Shown in pieces: positions 8,328 through 17,033 of a stretch of DNA of 36,951 bases (within the stretch, counting starts at the first letter, position 1; each line of letters begins with the position of its first letter). A program made the position numbers and the translations under genes. The stretch spans positions 1-36,951 of the forward strand of contig NZ_CDBY01000055.1 of assembly GCF_000820125.1 (NCBI RefSeq), read 5' to 3'. Origin of the DNA: Aeromonas simiae. GTDB lineage: Bacteria > Pseudomonadota > Gammaproteobacteria > Enterobacterales > Aeromonadaceae. The notes under the pieces were generated by a model. It made no database searches. It worked only from the letters and a program-made list of their open reading frames with translations, and was not told where the DNA came from.

Positions 8328-8712
8328 GAGATGACTCCCGATTCGTGGTGTATGGATGGCTCCATGCCACTCTGTCGGGTCGTGTCCGCGAGGAAACGGT
8401 GAGGTGTATCTCGGCGCTATTTTCTGGCTCTGACCGACGTGGAAAGCGTCCTGCTCCCCCGACCTTGGGGCCGGGTGAGTGCCCGGTAGCATACCGCAAA
8501 TATCGAAAAACGTTTATCAATAAATTCATCGACTTGTAAAACGTTTCGCCTCATTTCACCCCCATTTTCGAGAGGGAAAATGTGAGAAAACTCATGGAAA
8601 TCGAGGAGGCGATCGCCCATAGTTGGCGCTCCCCGCACTCAGGGGAACGCAACTTGAAAATACTTTAAATCAGTTGGTGCCCGCTCAGCCGGGAGCGACT
8701 CAGGAGTTCGTT
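8328..8712. promoter_or_regulatory. Divergent intergenic region between adh and udp with CRP-like and LacI-like sites
   Basis: These 385 bases hold the promoters of the divergent adh and udp genes. A CRP-like site TGTGA-N6-TCATG lies at 8581-8596. Two copies of the palindrome AAACGTTT occur at 8508-8515 and 8539-8546, exactly 31 bp apart (three helical turns). AAACGTTT resembles the core of LacI-family operators. In E. coli udp is controlled by CRP and the LacI-family repressor CytR, so CytR control is plausible here, but the exact sites are inferred. Confidence 0.4.
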
Positions 8713-9468
8713 ATGTCTGATGTATTTCACTTGGGCTTGAAGAAAGCGGATCTGCAAGGTGCCACCCTGGCCATCGTTCCGGGCGACCCCGAGCGCGTGA
8801 AGCGCATCGCCGAACTGATGGACAACCCTGTTCTGCTGGCCAGCCATCGTGAGTTCACCACCTGGCGCGGTGAGATGGATGGCAAGGCGGTGATCGTCTG
8901 CTCCACCGGTATCGGTGGCCCCTCCACCTCGATCGCCGTGGAAGAGCTGGCTCAGCTGGGTATCCGCACTTTCCTGCGCATCGGCACCACCGGCGCCATC
9001 CAGCCGCACCTGAATGTGGGCGATGTGATCGTGACCACCGGCTCGGTGCGCCTCGATGGGGCCAGCCTGCACTTTGCGCCGATGGAGTTCCCCGCCGTGG
9101 CCGATTTCGAGTGCACCACGGCGCTGGTTAACACTGCCAAGGAGCTGGGCTCCACGCTGCACGTGGGGGTGACCGCCTCTTCTGACACCTTCTACCCGGG
9201 GCAGGAGCGTTATGACACTTTTTCCGGTCGCGTGGTGCAGCGCTTCCAAGGCTCCATGAAGGAGTGGCAGTCCATGGGCGTGCTGAACTTCGAGATGGAG
9301 TCTGCCACCCTGCTGACCATGTGTGCCAGCCAGGGGTTGCGTGCCGGCATGGTGGCCGGTGTCATCGTCAACCGTACCCAACAAGAGATCCCGAACGCCG
9401 AAACCATGGCGAAGACCGAATCTGATGCCATCAAGATAGTGCTGGGCGCCGCCCGCAAGCTGATCTGA
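8713..9468 (+). CDS. udp: Uridine phosphorylase
   Basis: The enzyme has 251 residues (E. coli Udp: 253) from the ATG at 8713, with CAGGAG six bases upstream; the open frame before it is not coding. Typical PNP/UDP-family features are the phosphate loop GDPERVKR (24-31), [27 protein letters not shown] and [15 protein letters not shown], where Glu/Met/Glu contact ribose. It cleaves uridine and phosphate to uracil and ribose-1-phosphate in pyrimidine salvage, in the cytoplasm. It is monocistronic, followed by its own terminator. Confidence 0.97.
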   Translation: MSDVFHLGLKKADLQGATLAIVPGDPERVKRIAELMDNPVLLASHREFTTWRGEMDGKAVIVCSTGIGGPSTSIAVEELAQLGIRTFLRIGTTGAIQPHLNVGDVIVTTGSVRLDGASLHFAPMEFPAVADFECTTALVNTAKELGSTLHVGVTASSDTFYPGQERYDTFSGRVVQRFQGSMKEWQSMGVLNFEMESATLLTMCASQGLRAGMVAGVIVNRTQQEIPNAETMAKTESDAIKIVLGAARKLI

Positions 9469-9492
9469 TAGCACCACCACGAGTGGGGGGTG

Positions 9493-9526
9493 GGGGCCGT
9501 TGCGAAAGCGCGGCCCCTATCTTTAT
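9493..9526 (+). terminator. Terminator of udp
   Basis: GGGGCCG (9493-9499) pairs with CGGCCCC (9511-9517), with an inner GC pair closing a GAAA tetraloop, followed by TATCTTTAT. It lies 24 bases after the udp stop. Confidence 0.7.
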
Positions 9527-10147
9527 CTGCACGTCGGCGCGACAAGCGGTGAGCAGGTTGCCAATGGGATCTGAATTGGGCTTGCGTTTTCCATACGATA
9601 CATGGTGCGTCCATGGTGCTCCCCGTCGGTTGCGATCCCGGCCATGATGCCCCCATTGCCCGTATCACGCCGATGAGGTTGCGCCGCCTCAGGTAGCTGG
9701 GCGCAGGTGGTGGCGTCGGGGGCCCATCGCTCCTTTGGCCCAAGTCTGGGCTAGGTGTCGATGTGAGGATCACCCAATGCGGGTTTGATATATCCCACTT
9801 GGGCTAGGCTCGGATGGGGAGGGAGATCGAATGCGTTCGTCTCGTCATCACCCGGCAGCCGAGCTGTGGCGCCGGGCTGCTCGATATCTTCATGATCTGC
9901 TACAAGGCTCCAAAGTGGGGGCGTTGCACCGCTACACGATCCCAGCGCCATCACTGGGTGGCTACAACTTACTCTGAGTGGTGGGGCTGAATTGTTGGGT
10001 CAGCATCAAGGCGCGAGTACACTGTCGGCATGACGGTGCTGGATTGCCATAGATTGGGTAGATTGGCCCCAATGCCACCGTACTGTTAGAGCGGCAGTCT
10101 GGCCTTAAGCTGCTGGAGCGACTGCAGGTTTTTGACAAGGAGTGACG
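9527..10147. other. Intergenic stretch between udp and the small lipoprotein gene
   Basis: About 620 bases with no recognised gene. It contains an inverted repeat GCCCAAGT (9738-9745) / ACTTGGGC (9797-9804) with 51 bases between the arms, and a possible 48-codon gene at 9831 listed separately. The rest shows no convincing frame, terminator or RNA family that I can name. It could contain a decayed gene or a small RNA. Confidence 0.5.
9831..9977 (+). CDS. Possible small basic protein (48 residues), unknown
   Basis: ATG at 9831 follows an AGGGAG ribosome site five bases away, and the frame ends at TGA 9975-9977. The product is Arg/His-rich at the start (MRSSRHHPAAELWRRAARYL), then mixed, with no membrane segment or signal. 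I recognise no family. Support is only the good ribosome site and the position in an otherwise empty 620-base stretch, just downstream of the 9738/9804 inverted repeat. It could equally be a chance frame. Confidence 0.3.
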   Translation: MRSSRHHPAAELWRRAARYLHDLLQGSKVGALHRYTIPAPSLGGYNLL

Positions 10148-10612
10148 ATGCAGGGAGTACGTGTGTGGTTGTTGGCTGCGCTGGCTCTGGGGGGCTGTTC
10201 ATCCCCGTTTGAGCGCATGTGGCAGGGCATGGCGCAGTGCGAGTTTGACGATCTCTATCTCGATCCGGCGAGTGCCACCCCGGCCAGCCCGCTGCTGGCA
10301 AACTACCGGCCGTGGAAAGTGGAGGAGGGGCTGGCTTGGTACCGGGTTAACGAGCATTTCCACGATATACCTGTGAGTGGTTTCGTCGTTCCAGCCTCCA
10401 CTTTCGATGTGCATCTGCTCTTTATTCCCCTGCCACTTGATGAGGCCAGGCGCGAGTTTGCGCACTACTTTGGCTCTGACTTTTCCGATGTGCGACCTTA
10501 TCGCGAAGGGCGGGCGCCGCTACTGACCCGCAATCGCGACGATCTTGATACCAGTGTGCTCGATTGCACGCGTGAGGAGATCGATGATGACGCTGTTGCC
10601 AGGGGAGAGTAA
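10148..10612 (+). CDS. Small lipoprotein of unknown function
   Basis: A protein of 154 residues from the ATG at 10148 (AAGGAG five bases before it). Residues 1-16 form a lipoprotein signal with lipobox ALGGC (Cys17), followed by Ser-Ser, so outer-membrane retention is expected. The mature part has SPFERMWQGMAQCEFDDLYLDP, a hydrophobic strand VHLLFIPLPLDEARREFAHYFG and an acidic tail. Besides the lipobox Cys there are two cysteines (in AQCEF and LDCTR) that could pair in the periplasm. I recognise no known family. It lies alone between udp and uspA. Confidence 0.8.
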   Translation: MQGVRVWLLAALALGGCSSPFERMWQGMAQCEFDDLYLDPASATPASPLLANYRPWKVEEGLAWYRVNEHFHDIPVSGFVVPASTFDVHLLFIPLPLDEARREFAHYFGSDFSDVRPYREGRAPLLTRNRDDLDTSVLDCTREEIDDDAVARGE

Positions 10613-10651
10613 GGGTAAAGCGTGAGAGGGGCTTGCCCCTATAGATCGTCA

Positions 10652-10674
10652 CGGCCCGTTATGACAACGGGCCG
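10652..10674 (+). terminator. Hairpin after the small lipoprotein gene
   Basis: CGGCCCGTT / AACGGGCCG is a 9-bp perfect stem with a 5-nt loop, 40 bases after the lipoprotein stop. A smaller AGGGGC/GCCCCT hairpin precedes it. There is no T-run, so it may act as a weak terminator between the convergent lipoprotein and uspA-type genes. Confidence 0.45.
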
Positions 10675-10745
10675 AGCTTGGCCAAAGTGTGGCCTGCGAA
10701 GAGCAGTGCCGCCCCCGCTCATGATGCGTCATCGAGGGGCTGGTG

Positions 10746-11186
10746 CTAGCCCACCGCCTGGAGATTGGCGCTGTATGATTCGTGGCAGATCTGGATATCA
10801 ATCGGCAGCTTATAGATGAGCAAACGGGCCAAAGAGCCCCCCATCCAGTGATGCCGGCTGCCCAGTAACAGCAGATCGGCCGGGTTGGCTGCGATCCACC
10901 CCCTCAGCTCACGTACCACGTTGTCGACGACCAAGCACTCATAACGCACCGGATGAGGCAGGGTTGCTATCAACTCACTGATCAAGGCCTTGGCCTCTAA
11001 CATCGCCTGGGCGCTGCGTTCGGCATCGGGCAGTTCAATCCGATCGCGACGCACTTTGCTGCTGTGCGTGAGGTGCAGCAATACCAGTTCGGCATCAAGT
11101 TTGGTCGCTAGGTGGCTGGCTCGGGTCAGGGTCTCTTGCTCGTACTCCTTCCCTTCCAGCAACAAAATGATTCTGGATGTGGCCAT
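10746..11186 (-). CDS. Universal stress protein, UspA family
   Basis: A single-domain protein of 146 residues. The start at 11186 is chosen because AAGGAGG lies five bases upstream; a frame opening at 11207 would place that site inside the gene. The fold signature is the N-terminal strand RIILLLEG, helix EQETLTRASHLATKLDAELVLLHL, and the C-terminal nucleotide-binding loop LLLLGSRHHWMGGSLARLL, related to the G-x2-G-x9-G-S/T motif of ATP-binding Usp proteins but with an altered first part. It is a cytoplasmic stress-survival protein of unspecified target, monocistronic. Confidence 0.85.
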   Translation of the reverse strand: MATSRIILLLEGKEYEQETLTRASHLATKLDAELVLLHLTHSSKVRRDRIELPDAERSAQAMLEAKALISELIATLPHPVRYECLVVDNVVRELRGWIAANPADLLLLGSRHHWMGGSLARLLIYKLPIDIQICHESYSANLQAVG

Positions 11187-11276
11187 CGTTTCCTCCTTCA
11201 CCTGCATGAGAGCCAGCAGTTCAATCTACCTGCTGCTCGTATAGCCCTCACGATGGGTAATGCAGCATCAACATGG

Positions 11277-11289
11277 TTGCACTGCAACT
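11277..11289 (-). promoter_or_regulatory. Palindrome upstream of the uspA-type gene
   Basis: GTTGCA-C-TGCAAC is a perfect 6-1-6 palindrome about 90 bases before the uspA-type start, in the 200-base gap between that gene and the recN stop. It may be an operator. No regulator can be named from sequence. Confidence 0.25.
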
Positions 11290-11386
11290 TTACATCACTA
11301 TAACATCCCATCATGAATGAGAGATGAAGAGGAAATCTTTATTTTTTAATAAGTTGTGATGAGACGCCTTGCATGATGTCGTGGTT

Positions 11387-13057
11387 TCAACCGGCTAACA
11401 ACTCGCGGGCATTGGCCAGAGTGTTATCGGTGATGTGATCGCCACCGAGCAGGCGCGCCAGCTCATGCAGACGATCCCCCTGAGCAAGAGGTTGCATGTG
11501 GGTCTCTGTGGTATGGCCATCGGTGTGCTTACTCACCACCATGTGCTGGTGCCCGTTGCCAGCCACCTGGGGCAGGTGAGTCACGACCAGCACCTGGGTC
11601 GATTCGCCGAGCTGGCGCAAGAGGCGCCCCACCACGGCGGCGGTGGGACCGCTGATCCCCACGTCCACCTCGTCGAAGATCAGGGTGGGGGTGGCCATCT
11701 GACGGGCGCTGATCACCACCAGTGCCAGGCTGATGCGAGAGAGCTCACCGCCGGAGGCGACCTTACCGAGCGGTTGCAGTGGTTGACCCGGGTTGGTGGT
11801 GACCTGGAATTCGACTCTATCGATACCGAGCGGTGAGAGGTGCTGGCCGCGATCGGCGACCACGTCGATCGCGAACTGCCCCTGTGGCATGGCCAGCTCA
11901 CGCATGCTCTCGCTGACCCGGCTGGCCAGGGCCTCGGCGTGGCGGCGCCGGCTCTGGCTGAGTGCCTCGGCGGCGGTCAGGAAGGCATCGCGAGCTTGGC
12001 TCAGTTCGCTCTCCATCCCCTCAAGGCGCGCCTCGTCCGAGCCGATGCGGGCCAGCTCTTCGGTCAGCGACTGATGATGTAGTGCCAGCTCGGCTGGTTT
12101 GACATGGTGCTTGCGGGCCAGCGAGATGGCCCGTGACAGGCGGTTTTCCAGCTCGGTGAAACGTTCGGGGTCGAGCTCCAGGCTATCGAGATAGCCGCGC
12201 AGCTCCCCATGGCTCTCCTCGACCCGGATCTGCGCCTCATTGAGCATCTCCAGCACGGTGGCCAGGCGGCTATCCATGCCGGCCAGCGCCTCTGCCTTGT
12301 CGATGGCCAGTTGCAGCAGGCCGGCGATGGTGGTGTCGTCGTTCTCATAGAGCAGATCGATGCAACTGCCACACTCTTGCAGCAGCTCGGTGCCGTTGGC
12401 CAGTCGCTGGTGCTCCTCCTCAATCTCTTCGAACTCACCCGGTTGTAGGGCAAACTCGTCGAGCTCCTGCACCTGATACTCGATCAGTTGCCGACGTGAT
12501 TCCCGTTCGAGCTGCTCGGCGCGCAGGCGGGCCAGCTCGTTTTGCAGCTGGCGCCACTGTTGGTAGTGTTCGCGAACTTCCGAAAGCAGCAGGGTATGGC
12601 CGGCAAAGGCGTCGAGCAGGGCTAATTGGTAATCTGCGCGCAGCAGCAACTGATGGGCATGCTGGCCATGTACGTTGACCAGCAGCTGGCCCAGGTTTTT
12701 CAGTTGGGCCAGCGGCACCGGCACACCGTTGATATAGCTGCGCGAGCGCCCCTCGGCCGAGACGACCCTACGCACGATGCACTCCTCGCTTTCATCCCCT
12801 TCGAGCTCGTTGGCGGTCAGCCAGCCCCGGGCGGCCGGGTTACCGGCGAGCAGAAAACGGGCGCTGACCTCGGTCTTGTCGCAGCCTGGGCGCACCATGG
12901 CCGCTTCGGCCCGCTCACCCAGGCACAGGCCCAGTGCGTCGATGGCGATGGATTTACCCGCACCGGTCTCACCGGTGATGCAAGTCATCCCGGCTTGCAG
13001 GTCGAGTTCGAGGAATTTAACGATGGCGAAGTTGGTGACGGTGAGCTGTGCCAGCAT
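11387..13057 (-). CDS. recN: DNA repair protein RecN
   Basis: The protein has 556 residues (553 in E. coli). It starts MLAQLTVTNFAIVKFLELD and carries the Walker A motif GETGAGKS at 29-36, long coiled-coil arms in the middle, the ABC signature VASGGELSRISLAL, and the Walker B stretch TLIFDEVDVGISG. RecN is an SMC-like ATPase that acts in recombinational repair of double-strand breaks. Two LexA boxes stand directly upstream (13085-13122), so it belongs to the SOS regulon. It lies next to nadK, as in enteric bacteria, but not next to bamE. Confidence 0.97.
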   Translation of the reverse strand: MLAQLTVTNFAIVKFLELDLQAGMTCITGETGAGKSIAIDALGLCLGERAEAAMVRPGCDKTEVSARFLLAGNPAARGWLTANELEGDESEECIVRRVVSAEGRSRSYINGVPVPLAQLKNLGQLLVNVHGQHAHQLLLRADYQLALLDAFAGHTLLLSEVREHYQQWRQLQNELARLRAEQLERESRRQLIEYQVQELDEFALQPGEFEEIEEEHQRLANGTELLQECGSCIDLLYENDDTTIAGLLQLAIDKAEALAGMDSRLATVLEMLNEAQIRVEESHGELRGYLDSLELDPERFTELENRLSRAISLARKHHVKPAELALHHQSLTEELARIGSDEARLEGMESELSQARDAFLTAAEALSQSRRRHAEALASRVSESMRELAMPQGQFAIDVVADRGQHLSPLGIDRVEFQVTTNPGQPLQPLGKVASGGELSRISLALVVISARQMATPTLIFDEVDVGISGPTAAVVGRLLRQLGESTQVLVVTHLPQVAGNGHQHMVVSKHTDGHTTETHMQPLAQGDRLHELARLLGGDHITDNTLANARELLAG

Positions 13058-13084
13058 GGTCGCATCCTGTATGGGCCAACATTA

Positions 13085-13100
13085 CTGTGTATGCATCCAG
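13085..13100 (-). promoter_or_regulatory. LexA (SOS) box 1 of recN
   Basis: CTG-N10-CAG with an AT-rich centre, 28 bases upstream of the recN start. It fits the gammaproteobacterial LexA consensus CTGT-N8-ACAG in its CTG and CAG halves. Confidence 0.75.
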
Positions 13101-13106
13101 TATATA

Positions 13107-13122
13107 CTGGTTTTACATACAG
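13107..13122 (-). promoter_or_regulatory. LexA (SOS) box 2 of recN
   Basis: A second CTG-N10-CAG, with its start 22 bp (two helical turns) from the first. The bases between the two boxes form the palindrome CCAGTATATACTGG. Multiple LexA boxes are also known for E. coli recN and give tight repression. Confidence 0.75.
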
Positions 13123-13166
13123 TAAAGTGCCGACAGGTTCTCCACTGGTCATTTAGGGGACGGTTT

Positions 13167-13200
13167 ATCCCCTCGTGGCGGCTCACGCCAGCGAGGGGAT
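13167..13200 (-). terminator. Hairpin after nadK
   Basis: ATCCCCTCG / CGAGGGGAT (9 bp) encloses an inner TGGCG / CGCCA stem, 16 bases beyond the nadK stop. The minus-strand bases that follow are not T-rich, so termination may be partial. It separates nadK from the LexA-controlled recN promoter. Confidence 0.5.
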
Positions 13201-13215
13201 GCGCTCTCGCTGCAC

Positions 13216-14103
13216 TTAGAAAAGCTTGCTACCCCAGCCGAGCTTGTTGCGCAGCACGTGAAAGTAGCTGTAATCGAGCGGATGCACCAGCTTGAGCCTG
13301 TGTTGGCTCTTTTTGATGATGATCTCATCCCCGGGATGCACCGCCAGGGTGATCTGGCCGTCGCAGCTCACCAGCATGGCGTCATCCTGATTGTCGGGGG
13401 AGACCAGCAGGCGCACCTCGCTGTCGGCGTCGAGCACGATGGGGCGACTGCTCAGGGTGTGCGGAAACATCGGCACCAGCGTGATGGCATTGAGTTTGGG
13501 GGTGAGGATGGCGCCGCCGGCCGACAGCGAGTAGGCGGTGGAGCCCGTCGGGGTGGCGATGATGAGGCCATCGGAGCGTTGGCTGTACATGAAGCTGCCG
13601 TCGATGTAGACCTCAAACTCGATCATGTGGGCGATTTTACCCGGATGGAGTACCGCCTCGTTGACGGCCAGGTTGCTCGCCTTGCGCTCGCCGTGGCGAT
13701 AGACAGAGGCTTCCAGCAAGAAGCGTTGCTCGCTCTTGAAATGGCCCGAGAGCACCTGCTCAAGCGGCACCAAATAATCCTGCGGTGAGAGATCGGTGAG
13801 AAAGCCGAGGTTGCCCCGGTTCACCCCGATCACCGCCACGTCGAAGCGTGAAAGCACGCGGGCGGCGCCCAGCATGTTGCCGTCACCGCCGACCACGATG
13901 GCCAGATCCGAGCGTTCACCAAGCTGTACCAGATCGACGATCTGCTGCTCTTCAATGACACCGAGTGCCTGGGCCACTCGGGTTTCGACCAGCACGTTGA
14001 AACCGCGCTGGGTCAGGTAGTCATGCAGCCCCTGCAGCGTCTGGTTGGCCCCCTCATGATGAGGCTTGCCGATGAGTCCTATGGTCTTGAATGGAGAATC
14101 CAT
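13216..14103 (-). CDS. nadK: NAD kinase
   Basis: The enzyme has 295 residues (292 in E. coli). It contains the hallmark GGDG at residues 72-75 ([11 protein letters not shown]), then [11 protein letters not shown], the NE/D motif in [10 protein letters not shown], and the glycine-rich [12 protein letters not shown] stretch. It phosphorylates NAD to NADP in the cytoplasm. It is divergent from grpE, and the 158-base gap holds the grpE heat-shock promoter. No clear ribosome site precedes the ATG at 14103. Confidence 0.97.
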   Translation of the reverse strand: MDSPFKTIGLIGKPHHEGANQTLQGLHDYLTQRGFNVLVETRVAQALGVIEEQQIVDLVQLGERSDLAIVVGGDGNMLGAARVLSRFDVAVIGVNRGNLGFLTDLSPQDYLVPLEQVLSGHFKSEQRFLLEASVYRHGERKASNLAVNEAVLHPGKIAHMIEFEVYIDGSFMYSQRSDGLIIATPTGSTAYSLSAGGAILTPKLNAITLVPMFPHTLSSRPIVLDADSEVRLLVSPDNQDDAMLVSCDGQITLAVHPGDEIIIKKSQHRLKLVHPLDYSYFHVLRNKLGWGSKLF

Positions 14104-14193
14104 GGTGTGTTTTGCATGTCGCCTGTGATGGGGCCGAGTATACCGCGTTTGTCACGCTTTACTGCTGCAATCGTGGCAAAGGGGGCCTTAGTA

Positions 14194-14222
14194 CTTGAAA
14201 GGCAGGGCTTCGTCCCCATAAT
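14194..14222 (+). promoter_or_regulatory. Sigma-32 heat-shock promoter of grpE
   Basis: The -35 element CTTGAAA (14194-14200) and the -10 element CCCCATAAT (14214-14222) are 13 bases apart, a near-perfect RpoH promoter, 39 bases before the grpE ATG. Confidence 0.9.
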
Positions 14223-14261
14223 ACCCCCACATAAAGAAGTCACCTTGTTATTGGAGATGTC

Positions 14262-14834
14262 ATGAACCACGAAGAGCAGAAGGTTGAGCAGATGGAAGGG
14301 CTGGAAGATCACGTCGAACAGCCCGATGTGGACAGCGAGCTGACTCAGGAGCAGGCACGCATTGCCGAGCTGGAAGCCCAGCTCGAAGCTGCCACCGCTG
14401 CCGCAGCCGACGAGCGTGATCGTGCCGTTCGCGCTGTCGCCGAGATGGAGAACCTGCGTCGCCGTGCCGCTCAGGATGTCGAGAAGGCCCACAAGTTTGC
14501 GTTGGAGAAGTTTGCCAGCGAGCTGCTGCCGGTACTCGATAACCTGGAACGTGCCATCGAGCTGGCCGACAAGGAGAACGACGCTCTCAAACCAATGATC
14601 GAAGGGGTCGAGTTGACCCTGAAGTCGATGGTGAGCTCGGTGGCCAAGTTCGGCCTGACCCCCATCGATCCGGCCGGCCAGCCGTTTGATCCCAATGCCC
14701 ATCAGGCCATGAGCATGGTGCCGAACGCCGAGGTAGCCCCCAATACCGTCATCGCCGTGATGCAGAAGGGTTACGATCTGAACGGTCGTGTCATTCGTCC
14801 GGCCATGGTCATGGTGGCCAAGTCGGTTGACTGA
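14262..14834 (+). CDS. grpE: GrpE, nucleotide exchange factor of DnaK
   Basis: A protein of 190 residues: an acidic N-terminal tail, a long coiled coil (about 25-75, ending in [20 protein letters not shown]), a helical dimer region [15 protein letters not shown], and the C-terminal beta-wing with [16 protein letters not shown] and [23 protein letters not shown]. It dimerises and speeds ADP release from DnaK. The ATG at 14262 follows GGAG with five bases between. It sits behind a sigma-32 promoter and before a strong terminator. Confidence 0.97.
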   Translation: MNHEEQKVEQMEGLEDHVEQPDVDSELTQEQARIAELEAQLEAATAAAADERDRAVRAVAEMENLRRRAAQDVEKAHKFALEKFASELLPVLDNLERAIELADKENDALKPMIEGVELTLKSMVSSVAKFGLTPIDPAGQPFDPNAHQAMSMVPNAEVAPNTVIAVMQKGYDLNGRVIRPAMVMVAKSVD

Positions 14835-14850
14835 GTGCCCCCGCCGGTTC

Positions 14851-14875
14851 AGCCCGCCCTTTCGGCGGGCTTTTT
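14851..14875 (+). terminator. Terminator of grpE
   Basis: AGCCCGCC / GGCGGGCT (8 bp, CTTTC loop) followed by five T, 17 bases after the grpE stop. It separates grpE from dnaK, which then needs its own promoters. Confidence 0.88.
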
Positions 14876-14897
14876 GCTGATTTTTTTCGACCTTACC

Positions 14898-14926
14898 CTT
14901 GAAGGGGGCAAGTGGGCCCCCATATA
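14898..14926 (+). promoter_or_regulatory. Sigma-32 promoter P1 of dnaK
   Basis: CTTGAAG (14898-14904), a 13-base spacer, then CCCCATATA (14918-14926), preceded by TTACC. This matches the RpoH consensus closely. Confidence 0.88.
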
Positions 14927-14982
14927 GGAAACAAGCCTGCGGCAGGGGCGTTCGGGGCAGCCGGAAAATTTAACACCGGGCT

Positions 14983-15012
14983 CTTGAAAGCCCATCGGGA
15001 TAACCCCACCTA
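14983..15012 (+). promoter_or_regulatory. Sigma-32 promoter P2 of dnaK
   Basis: CTTGAAA (14983-14989), a 14-base spacer, then CCCCACCTA (15004-15012). The -10 element is weaker than that of P1, 85 bp upstream. A 7-bp hairpin GGGAGGC / GCCTCCC (15031-15047) lies in the leader between P2 and the dnaK start. Confidence 0.7.
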
Positions 15013-15078
15013 GCCGTTAACGTTCAGAAAGGGAGGCGACGCCTCCCCACCAGTTGAAAGCATTTGGAGATTCGTCAA

Positions 15079-17004
15079 ATGGGTAAAATCATCGGTATTG
15101 ACCTGGGTACTACCAACTCCTGCGTGGCCATCCTCGATGGTGACCACGCTCGCGTGATCGAGAACGCCGAGGGTGACCGTACTACTCCGTCCATCATTGC
15201 CTATGCCGATGATGGCGAAATCCTGGTCGGCCAGCCTGCCAAGCGTCAGGCCGTTACCAACCCGAAAAACACCCTGTTCGCCATCAAGCGTCTGATTGGC
15301 CGTCGTTTTGAAGACGACGAGGTGCAGCGTGACCTGAAGATCATGCCGTATGCCATCGCCAAGGCCGACAACGGCGACGCCTGGGTTGAAGTCAAGGGCA
15401 AGAAGATGGCTCCGCCGCAGATCTCTGCCGAAGTGCTCAAAAAGATGAAGAAGACCGCCGAAGACTACCTCGGTGAGCCGGTGACCGAAGCCGTTATCAC
15501 CGTGCCGGCCTACTTCAACGACGCCCAGCGTCAGGCCACCAAGGATGCCGGTCGTATCGCCGGTCTGGAAGTCAAGCGCATCATCAACGAGCCGACTGCG
15601 GCCGCGTTTGCCTATGGCGTGAACAAGGTCAAGGGTGAGCGCAAGGTTGCCGTTTATGACCTGGGTGGCGGTACTTTCGATATCTCCATCATCGAGATCG
15701 ACGAAGTAGAAGGCGAGACCACCTTCGAGGTGCTGGCCACCAACGGTAACACCCACCTGGGTGGTGAAGACTTCGACAACCGCGTCATTAACTACTTGGT
15801 AGACGAGTTCAAGCGTGAGCAGGGCATTGACCTTCGCAACGACCAGCTGGCGCTGCAGCGTCTGAAGGACGCCGCCGAGAAGGCCAAGATCGAGCTCTCC
15901 TCTGCCCAGCAGACCGACGTTAACCTGCCGTACATCACTGCCGACGCCACCGGTCCGAAGCACATGAACATCAAGGTCACCCGCGCCAAGCTGGAAGCCC
16001 TGGTTGAAGACATGGTGAAAGACTCTCTGGAGCCGGTTCGTGTTGCCCTGAAAGACTCCGGTCTGGCGGTTGGCGAGATCGACGACGTGATCCTGGTGGG
16101 GGGTCAGACCCGTATGCCGCTGGTTCAAAAGACCGTGGCCGAGTTCTTTGGCAAAGAGCCGCGTAAAGACGTCAACCCGGACGAAGCCGTGGCCATGGGT
16201 GCTGCCATCCAGGGTGCCGTACTGTCCGGCGACAAGACCGACGTGCTGCTGCTCGACGTGACCCCGCTCTCGCTGGGTATCGAAACCATGGGTAGCGTGA
16301 TGACCGCGCTCATCGAGAAGAACACCACCATCCCGACCAAGAAGTCCCAGGTGTTCTCCACTGCCGAAGACAACCAGTCTGCCGTGACCATTCACGTGCT
16401 GCAGGGTGAGCGCAAGCGTGCCAGCGACAACAAGTCCCTGGGCCAGTTCAACCTGGAGGGTATCCGTCCGGCACCGCGCGGTCTGCCGCAGATCGAAGTG
16501 ACCTTCGACATCGATGCCAACGGTATCCTGCACGTCTCTGCGAAAGACAAAGAGACCAACAAAGAGCAGAAGATCACCATCCAGGCCTCCTCTGGTCTGT
16601 CCGATGACGAGATCGAGCGCATGGTCCGCGAAGCCGAAGCCAATGCGGCCGAGGACAAGAAGTTTGAAGAGCTGGTACAGGCTCGCAACCAGGCTGATGG
16701 TCTGGTCCACTCGGTACGCAAGCAGGTAGCCGAAGCCGGTGACGCCCTGCCAAGCGATGACAAGACCAAGATCGAAGCCGCGCTGAGCGAGCTGGAAGTT
16801 GCCCTCAAGGGTGACGACAAGGCCGCCATCGAAGCCAAGCAGCAGGCCCTGCTGGAAGTCTCCCAGAAGCTGATGGAGATCGCCCAGCAGCAAGCCCAGG
16901 CTCAAGGTGCCGAGGCCGGTGCCGGCCAGCAGCAATCCTCCGCCAAGGCGGACGACGACGTGGTCGATGCCGAGTTCGAAGAAGTGAAGGACGACAAGAA
17001 GTAA
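15079..17004 (+). CDS. dnaK: Chaperone protein DnaK (Hsp70)
   Basis: A protein of 641 residues. The start at ATG 15079 ([17 protein letters not shown]) has GGAG nine bases upstream; a TTG five codons earlier would swallow that site. The N-terminal ATPase domain shows the phosphate-1 motif [30 protein letters not shown] and the phosphate-2 motif [10 protein letters not shown]. The substrate-binding domain follows the linker [13 protein letters not shown], and the acidic tail ends in [10 protein letters not shown]. It folds and refolds proteins with DnaJ and GrpE. It is transcribed from two sigma-32 promoters and followed by dnaJ after 122 bases. Confidence 0.99.
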   Translation: MGKIIGIDLGTTNSCVAILDGDHARVIENAEGDRTTPSIIAYADDGEILVGQPAKRQAVTNPKNTLFAIKRLIGRRFEDDEVQRDLKIMPYAIAKADNGDAWVEVKGKKMAPPQISAEVLKKMKKTAEDYLGEPVTEAVITVPAYFNDAQRQATKDAGRIAGLEVKRIINEPTAAAFAYGVNKVKGERKVAVYDLGGGTFDISIIEIDEVEGETTFEVLATNGNTHLGGEDFDNRVINYLVDEFKREQGIDLRNDQLALQRLKDAAEKAKIELSSAQQTDVNLPYITADATGPKHMNIKVTRAKLEALVEDMVKDSLEPVRVALKDSGLAVGEIDDVILVGGQTRMPLVQKTVAEFFGKEPRKDVNPDEAVAMGAAIQGAVLSGDKTDVLLLDVTPLSLGIETMGSVMTALIEKNTTIPTKKSQVFSTAEDNQSAVTIHVLQGERKRASDNKSLGQFNLEGIRPAPRGLPQIEVTFDIDANGILHVSAKDKETNKEQKITIQASSGLSDDEIERMVREAEANAAEDKKFEELVQARNQADGLVHSVRKQVAEAGDALPSDDKTKIEAALSELEVALKGDDKAAIEAKQQALLEVSQKLMEIAQQQAQAQGAEAGAGQQQSSAKADDDVVDAEFEEVKDDKK

Positions 17005-17013
17005 TTGTCCCGG

Positions 17014-17033
17014 GCGGGCCGGCAACGGCCCGC
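17014..17033 (+). other. Intercistronic hairpin A between dnaK and dnaJ
   Basis: GCGGGCCG / CGGCCCGC, a perfect 8-bp stem closed by a GCAA (GNRA) tetraloop, starts nine bases after the dnaK stop. It has no T-run, so it is more likely an RNA-stabilising or processing element than a full terminator. Confidence 0.6.

Noticed and set aside
8328..8492. N-terminal extension of the alcohol dehydrogenase by 55 codons
   Set aside because: The extra residues match nothing in AdhB/YiaY, while the ATG at 8327 has a good ribosome site and gives exactly the family length of 383.
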